Of a stretch of 10,212 nucleotides of DNA, positions 6,743 through 10,212 are shown in pieces. The position numbers and the translations under genes are program-made. Where the stretch lies: NCBI GenBank assembly GCA_967755175.1, contig CBRAFO010000123.1, positions 1 to 10,212 of the forward strand, given 5' to 3'. The notes beneath the pieces were generated by a model, which saw only the letters and a list, made by a program, of their open reading frames with translations, did not search any database and had not been told where the DNA came from. Origin of the DNA: Rariglobus sp967755175. GTDB lineage: Bacteria; Verrucomicrobiota; Verrucomicrobiia; Opitutales; Opitutaceae. How positions within the stretch are numbered: the stretch's first letter is position 1; every line of letters starts with the position of its first letter.

Positions 6743-6780
6743 AACCGCCGCACCTTCGGGTGTCGGCGGTTTTTCGTTTT
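6743..6780 (+). terminator. Second intrinsic terminator with TTCG tetraloop
   Basis: AACCGCCG-CACC (6743-6754) pairs with GGTG-T-CGGCGGTT (6759-6771), with one bulged T at 6763 and a TTCG loop (6755-6758), then TTTTCGTTTT. The extra-stable tetraloop and T-rich tail make this a textbook rho-independent terminator. It ends about 35 bases before the flavoprotein start, so that gene's promoter must overlap or lie just after it. Confidence 0.88.
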
Positions 6781-6814
6781 CGACAACCCGCGCCGCACGC
6801 GCACGCTGCGCCGC

Positions 6815-8050
6815 ATGGTTTTGACTTCAACGCGGGTGATTGTGATCGGTGGCGGCGCCGCGGGCTTTTTTGCGGCCATCGCCTGCGCCGAGGCGAACCC
6901 GTCGGCCCGCGTCGTTCTCTATGAGGCGACCGCTCACCCGCTGGCCAAGGTGCGCATTTCCGGTGGCGGCCGCTGCAACGCCACCCACGCCTGCCCCGAG
7001 CCGCGCGAACTGGTGAAGCGTTATCCTCGCGGCGGACGCGAACTGCTCGGCGCCTTCCACCGTTTCGGCCCGCGCGAAACCATCGCGTGGTTCGCTGCAC
7101 GCGGGGTGGAGCTCAAGACCGAGTCCGACGGGCGCATGTTTCCTGTCACCGACGATTCCGGCACCATCATCGATTGCCTGCGCCGTGCGGCCGACCAAGC
7201 CGGAGTGAAAGTGTTTACGACGATGGGCGTTCGCCGGGTGGAACGCCTTGAAAGCGCTTTCCAAGTGGAGTTCACGGATAGTTCGGTGGGCGACTTCGAC
7301 CGCGTGCTCATCGCCACCGGTGGCACGAAAGGCTCCGCCGGCCAGCTCATCGCCGCAGAACTCGGCCACACCATCGAGACGCCCGTGCCCTCGCTGTTCA
7401 CCTTCCACATCGACGACGTGCGCATCCGCGGACTCGAGGGCCTTTCCGTGCCTGCCGCCGCGACTGCGGTGCAAGGCACCAAGCTCAAGGACTCCGGCGG
7501 CCTCCTTATTACCCACTGGGGCATGAGCGGCCCGGCGATCCTGAAGCTGTCCGCCTGGGGCGCACGCGAACTCGCGCAGCGCGACTACAAATTTACGCTG
7601 ATCGTTTCGTGGGCGGAGGGACGCACGGTTCCCCAAGCGTTGGAAACCCTCTTGGCCGCCCGCCAGGTTAACCTTAAGAAGCAGATCGCCACGTGGAATC
7701 CCTTCGCGTTGCCCTCGCGCCTGTGGGAGCGGCTGATCATTGCCGCCGGCATCACCCCGGAGACCGTGTGGACCTCCGTATCGAATACCTCGCTACAAGC
7801 GCTCGCCAGCCAAGTTGCCGCGGCCGAGTTCACGGTTGAAGGCAAGAGCCTCAACAAGGACGAGTTCGTGACGTGTGGCGGCGTGCGGTTGCGCGAGGTG
7901 GATTTTAAGACGATGGAAAGTCGCGTGTGCCCCGGTCTGCATTTCGCGGGCGAAGTGCTCGACATCGACGGCGTGACGGGCGGCTTTAATTTCCAGGCTG
8001 CATGGACGACCGGCTGGCTCGCGGGCCGCGCCATGGCGGGAGTGGAATGA
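6815..8050 (+). CDS. HI0933/YhiN-family NAD(P)/FAD-dependent oxidoreductase
   Basis: This 411-residue protein belongs to the HI0933/YhiN (BaiN/RdsA-like) flavoprotein family. The N-terminus has an FAD-binding Rossmann motif VIVIGGGAAG (8-17), then the family signature KVRISGGGRCNATH (45-58), LIATGG in the middle, and the C-terminal block CGGVRLREVDFKTMES followed by GEVLDIDG (379-386) and TGGFNFQAAW (388-397), which closes over the flavin. Its length is normal for the family (about 400). These proteins bind FAD and are predicted oxidoreductases; a few have been linked to bile-acid or rRNA chemistry, but the usual substrate is unsettled. I chose ATG 6815; the frame stays open to 6722, but an upstream start would have to be translated through the terminator hairpin. 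It is followed by a REP-like pair and then the AEC permease. Confidence 0.92.
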   Translation: MVLTSTRVIVIGGGAAGFFAAIACAEANPSARVVLYEATAHPLAKVRISGGGRCNATHACPEPRELVKRYPRGGRELLGAFHRFGPRETIAWFAARGVELKTESDGRMFPVTDDSGTIIDCLRRAADQAGVKVFTTMGVRRVERLESAFQVEFTDSSVGDFDRVLIATGGTKGSAGQLIAAELGHTIETPVPSLFTFHIDDVRIRGLEGLSVPAAATAVQGTKLKDSGGLLITHWGMSGPAILKLSAWGARELAQRDYKFTLIVSWAEGRTVPQALETLLAARQVNLKKQIATWNPFALPSRLWERLIIAAGITPETVWTSVSNTSLQALASQVAAAEFTVEGKSLNKDEFVTCGGVRLREVDFKTMESRVCPGLHFAGEVLDIDGVTGGFNFQAAWTTGWLAGRAMAGVE

Positions 8051-8062
8051 GGGTCTCACGAG

Positions 8063-8110
8063 GGAGCGAGCTTGCTCGCGAGGGGCGGACATCGCGGGCA
8101 AGCTCGCTCT
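8063..8110. repeat. Inverted pair of REP-like palindromes (BIME-like), class A
   Basis: The forward unit GGAGCGAGCTTGCTCGCGA (8063-8081) is an imperfect palindrome with stem CGAGC/GCTCG and a TT loop. The reverse unit (8092-8110), read on the other strand, matches it at 17 of 19 bases. The two arms, ten bases apart, can fold into one long hairpin, the layout of a bacterial interspersed mosaic element. It fills most of the 90-base gap between the flavoprotein and AEC genes, so the transcript could form a strong structure there that affects decay or readthrough. Confidence 0.8.
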
Positions 8111-8140
8111 CACGTTTGGCACTCCTACCTTTTTCGTTCC

Positions 8141-9097
8141 ATGCCTTCCTACTGGCAACTGCTGCTGCTCATCCTTCCGGTCTTCATGCTGATCGCCATC
8201 GGCGCGGTGATGCGCCGGGTGAAGTGGCTCACGGCCGAAGCGGATGGCAGCCTGCTCAAGCTGGTCGTTAATTTCCTCTATCCGTGCCTGATTTTTGAGA
8301 ACGTCCTCGGTAACGCCGCGCTTCGCGAACCGGGCAATCTACTGCTGGCACCGCTCGTCGGCTTCGTAACCATCGCGATGGGGATTTACGTCGCCTATAA
8401 CACCGGCCGCGCGATCGGACTTACCCAGGGCGAGGGGCTGCGGACGTTCGCTTTCTCTACTGGCATCTACAATTACGGCTACATTGCGTTGCCATTGATG
8501 GCGGCGCTGTTCAGCCGGGAAAATCCCGGCAGTGTGGGCGTGCTGCTGGTGCACAACGTCGGCTGCGAGGCGGCGATCTGGACGGTGGGCATCCTCATGC
8601 TGACGGGACTCTCCCTGCGCGCCGGCTGGCGTAAGCTCATCAACGCCCCGGTCTTCGCGCTGCTCGCCGCTGTATTGGCCAACACGCTGGATCTGGGGCG
8701 GTTCGTGCCAGCGGTCGCGCTCAACGTCATTCACCTGAGCGCGGCCTGCGCCATTCCGCTTGGGCTGCTGCTGATTGGCGCGACGTTGATGGAGTATTTC
8801 GGCCGTCCTCGTGAATTGTTCGACGCACGAGTGACGCTGGTCTCCAGTCTCCTGAGGTTGGGTGTGTTGCCGGTTTTATTTTTGCTGATCGCGAAGTTCC
8901 TGCCGTGCCCGGACGACTTGAAGCGCGTGATGATCGTGCAGGCGGCGATGCCGGCGGGCATCTTGCCGTTGGTGATCGCCAAGCATTACGGTGGACGTCC
9001 GCTGACTGCCGTGCAGGTCGTGATCGGCACGACGGTGCTGGGCGTTTTCCTGATCCCACTGTGGCTGCGCCTCGGGCTGTATTGGGTCGGCGTGTGA
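8141..9097 (+). CDS. AEC-family (auxin efflux carrier-like) permease
   Basis: This 318-residue integral membrane protein has about ten predicted membrane helices (near 4-24, 38-57, 67-87, 104-124, 132-156, 168-186, 195-215, 232-252, 264-283 and 290-315), the usual number for AEC transporters. Family-like motifs are LVVNFLYPCLIF (41-52), NYGYIALPL (111-119, matching the NxGxxGLPL half-site), IPLGLLLIGATL (205-216) and QAAMPAGILPLVIAKHYGG (267-285), the second substrate-site crossover region. Bacterial members move malate, malonate or other organic anions; the substrate here cannot be told. I chose ATG 8141 (MPSYWQLLLL), right at the first helix; an in-frame ATG at 8072 would start inside the REP-like repeat and add an unconserved basic stretch. 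The TerC gene starts 78 bases downstream in the same direction. Confidence 0.9.
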   Translation: MPSYWQLLLLILPVFMLIAIGAVMRRVKWLTAEADGSLLKLVVNFLYPCLIFENVLGNAALREPGNLLLAPLVGFVTIAMGIYVAYNTGRAIGLTQGEGLRTFAFSTGIYNYGYIALPLMAALFSRENPGSVGVLLVHNVGCEAAIWTVGILMLTGLSLRAGWRKLINAPVFALLAAVLANTLDLGRFVPAVALNVIHLSAACAIPLGLLLIGATLMEYFGRPRELFDARVTLVSSLLRLGVLPVLFLLIAKFLPCPDDLKRVMIVQAAMPAGILPLVIAKHYGGRPLTAVQVVIGTTVLGVFLIPLWLRLGLYWVGV

Positions 9098-9175
9098 GTA
9101 TCGGAAAATCCCTGATCCTTTGTAAGCTGCTGCTGATTGACGGTGCACCGGTGGACGGGCTTTCTCGGGCACATT

Positions 9176-9928
9176 ATGGAATGGCTTCTTGATCCGCAGA
9201 TTTGGATTTCCCTGCTTACGTTGACCGTGCTCGAGATCGTGCTTGGCATAGACAACATCATCTTCATCACGATCCTTGCCGGCAAATTGCCGAGGGATCA
9301 GCAGCCCAAGGCCCGCCAGCTCGGCCTGTCGCTCGCGCTCATCACCCGCATTCTGCTCCTTTGCAGCATCACGTGGTTGATGGGATTGACCAAGCCGCTG
9401 TTCACCGTGCCGTTGCTCAACCACGGTCTGTCCGGACGGGATTTGATTCTGCTGATCGGTGGTCTCTTCCTGATCGGCAAGAGCGTCGTCGAAATCCATG
9501 AGAAACTTGAGGGCGAAGAAGGCCACGCGAATCCCGCCAAGGGCAGCACTCAATTCGCCGGCGTGATCGTGCAAATCATGCTGCTCGATATCGTCTTCTC
9601 GCTCGACTCGGTCATCACCGCCGTGGGCATGGCCAGCAACCTCTGGGTCATGATTGCTGCCGTGATCATTGCGCTGGGCATCATGCTCGTGTTTGCCGGC
9701 GCGATCGGCGATTTCGTCAATCATCACCCGACGCTCAAAATGCTCGCGCTGTCGTTCCTCATCCTAATCGGCGTGACGCTCGTGGGTGAGTCGCTCGGTC
9801 AGCACATCCCGAAGGGCTACATCTACTTCTCCATGGCCTTCGCCTTCGGTGTGGAAATGTTGAACTTGCGCCTGCGGAAGAAGAGTCAGGCGGCGCACCC
9901 CGTCGAGCTACGTTCGCCGATCAAGTGA
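9176..9928 (+). CDS. TerC-family integral membrane protein (putative metal ion exporter)
   Basis: This 250-residue protein has about seven membrane helices. Family motifs are LEIVLGIDNIIFI (19-31) and MLLDIVFSLDSVITAVG (135-151), whose acidic residues (Glu20, Asp26, Asp138, Asp144) are conserved in TerC proteins and proposed to handle metal. Characterised relatives (Alx of E. coli, MeeF/MeeY of Bacillus subtilis) export Mn2+ and help load metal onto secreted enzymes; others were first linked to tellurite resistance. Mn2+ export is a reasonable guess. ATG 9176 (MEWLLDPQIW) matches the family's usual start; a TTG at 9137 in the same frame is less likely. No Mn-type (yybP-ykoY) riboswitch is visible in the 78 bases upstream. 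The last 25 codons (9851-9928) are repeated at 10079-10156 as a diverged fragment. Confidence 0.92.
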   Translation: MEWLLDPQIWISLLTLTVLEIVLGIDNIIFITILAGKLPRDQQPKARQLGLSLALITRILLLCSITWLMGLTKPLFTVPLLNHGLSGRDLILLIGGLFLIGKSVVEIHEKLEGEEGHANPAKGSTQFAGVIVQIMLLDIVFSLDSVITAVGMASNLWVMIAAVIIALGIMLVFAGAIGDFVNHHPTLKMLALSFLILIGVTLVGESLGQHIPKGYIYFSMAFAFGVEMLNLRLRKKSQAAHPVELRSPIK

Positions 9929-9967
9929 GCGCAGCACGGGGCGGGCGCATCCTTCATGGGCTCGAAA

Positions 9968-10061
9968 TGTAGGAGCCTGCTTGCAGGCGATATTGGGCGT
10001 GCGCGGGCTTAAGGTGCTCGCACGGTGCTCATCGCCTGTGAGCAGGCTCCTTGTTGCTACA
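9968..10061. repeat. Inverted pair of REP-like palindromes, class B
   Basis: The forward unit GGAGCCTGCTTGCAGGCGA (9972-9990) has stem CCTGC/GCAGG with a TT loop and is flanked by TGTA on the left and T on the right. The reverse unit (10032-10050) matches 17 of 19 bases on the other strand and is followed by a short insertion before TACA at 10058-10061, the complement of the left-hand TGTA. The pair sits 40 bases after the terC stop. Compared with the class A pair at 8063-8110, the stem has compensating base changes while the outer bases and loop are the same. Confidence 0.85.
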
Positions 10062-10078
10062 TTTGGCGTTCGGGAGGG
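10025..10078. other. Spacer between the two terC tails
   Basis: Apart from the reverse REP unit, the bases between the repeat pair and the second terC tail show no homology to terC. The frame of the second tail stays open back to about 10013, with a stop (TAA) at 10010-10012, so the duplicated tail cannot be joined to the intact gene. A GTG at 10025 would allow a 43-residue peptide, but its first part is translated REP sequence and there is no ribosome binding site, so I do not call it a gene. Confidence 0.5.
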
Positions 10079-10156
10079 GTGGAAATGTTGAACTTGCGCC
10101 TGCCCTCCAAGAGCCAGGCGGCGCACCCGGTCGAGCTACGTTCGCCGATCAAGTGA
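10079..10156 (+). pseudogene. Duplicated 3' fragment of terC
   Basis: These 78 bases match the last 25 codons and stop of the intact gene (9851-9928) at 71 of 78 positions, exactly 228 bases downstream. Five of the seven differences form one block (GGAAG to CCTCC, changing Arg-Lys to Pro-Ser); the other two are silent third-position changes (Ser AGT/AGC, Pro CCC/CCG). The encoded end ...KSQAAHPVELRSPIK is otherwise the same. Homology continues past the stop into the 3' flank and another REP unit. No other part of terC precedes it, so it is a remnant or displaced tail, not a second gene. Its left boundary is abrupt at the GTGGAAATG shared with position 9851. Confidence 0.88.
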
Positions 10157-10188
10157 GCGCGGCGCGGGGCGTCCTCGGTGGCTTGAAA

Positions 10189-10212
10189 TGTAGGAGCCTG
10201 CTTGCAGGCGAT
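10189..10212 (+). repeat. REP-like unit, class B, second forward copy at window edge
   Basis: The 19-base core at 10193-10211 is identical to the forward unit at 9972-9990, as are the flanking TGTA and final T. It lies 32 bases after the stop of the terC fragment, against 39 in the first copy, so it belongs to the duplicated unit. The window ends here; whether the spacer, an inverted partner and a further tail follow cannot be seen. Confidence 0.85.

Noticed and set aside
6827..7636. Minus-strand open frame of 269 codons opposite the flavoprotein gene
   Set aside because: Antisense shadow; the + strand carries all HI0933-family signatures over the same stretch.
9098..9175. Possible Mn2+-sensing (yybP-ykoY) riboswitch upstream of the TerC gene
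   Set aside because: Such riboswitches often precede TerC-type genes, but the 78-base gap is short and shows none of the conserved loop motifs.
8876..9727. Long open frame on the minus strand (283 codons) opposite the AEC and TerC genes
   Set aside because: It spans the antisense of two well-supported membrane protein genes and their gap; its Asp/His/Gln-rich composition is what the reverse strand of hydrophobic coding sequence gives.
10025..10156. Small gene of 43 codons ending with the duplicated terC tail
   Set aside because: Its first half is translated REP sequence, no ribosome binding site is present, and the remainder is explained by duplication.
9968..10212. Repeats near the right edge as a CRISPR array
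   Set aside because: Units are palindromic, partly inverted and associated with a duplicated gene end; spacing and direction do not fit direct repeats with unique spacers.

Overview
The window is GC-rich bacterial chromosome, almost fully coding, with ten intact protein genes, one gene cut by the left edge and one gene fragment. No tRNA, rRNA, CRISPR array, phage gene or complete insertion sequence is visible. The gene types (eukaryote-like SET methyltransferase, SYLF lipid-binding protein, HI0933-type flavoprotein, TerC, AEC permease), the high GC and the near absence of Shine-Dalgarno sites fit a Verrucomicrobiota member, perhaps Opitutaceae. That placement is inferred from gene content only.

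Left block (1-4513, + strand): the 3' part of an exonuclease III gene, a SET-domain lysine methyltransferase with a histone H1-like tail (ATGA overlap), a stand-alone CinA C-terminal/PncC-type amidohydrolase, and a 968-residue membrane protein joining a PlsC-type acyltransferase to a YiiX/YebB-like permuted NlpC/P60 domain. Gaps are -4, 11 and 12 bases, so the four are probably co-transcribed. The last protein is the most unusual gene here.

Middle block (4607-6216, - strand): a SYLF/Ysc84 protein with a signal peptide and a VOC/glyoxalase-fold protein form a tight pair; upstream of them lies a small HExxH metallopeptidase. It diverges from a secreted Spy/LTxxQ-like helical protein (6292-6690, +) whose tail looks collagen-like and which is followed by two intrinsic terminators.

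Right block (6815-9928, + strand): an HI0933/YhiN-type flavoprotein, an AEC-family permease and a TerC-family membrane protein. The intergenic spaces carry palindromic REP-like repeats in inverted pairs. Two sequence classes differ by compensatory stem changes, so they look like one structured repeat family. The terC 3' end, with its downstream REP, is duplicated 228 bases further on as a diverged fragment, and the second unit runs off the window.

Apart from the probable first operon and the SYLF-VOC pair, the genes do not form an obvious pathway. Several concern the envelope: lipid acylation, SYLF, Spy-like chaperone and two transporters.
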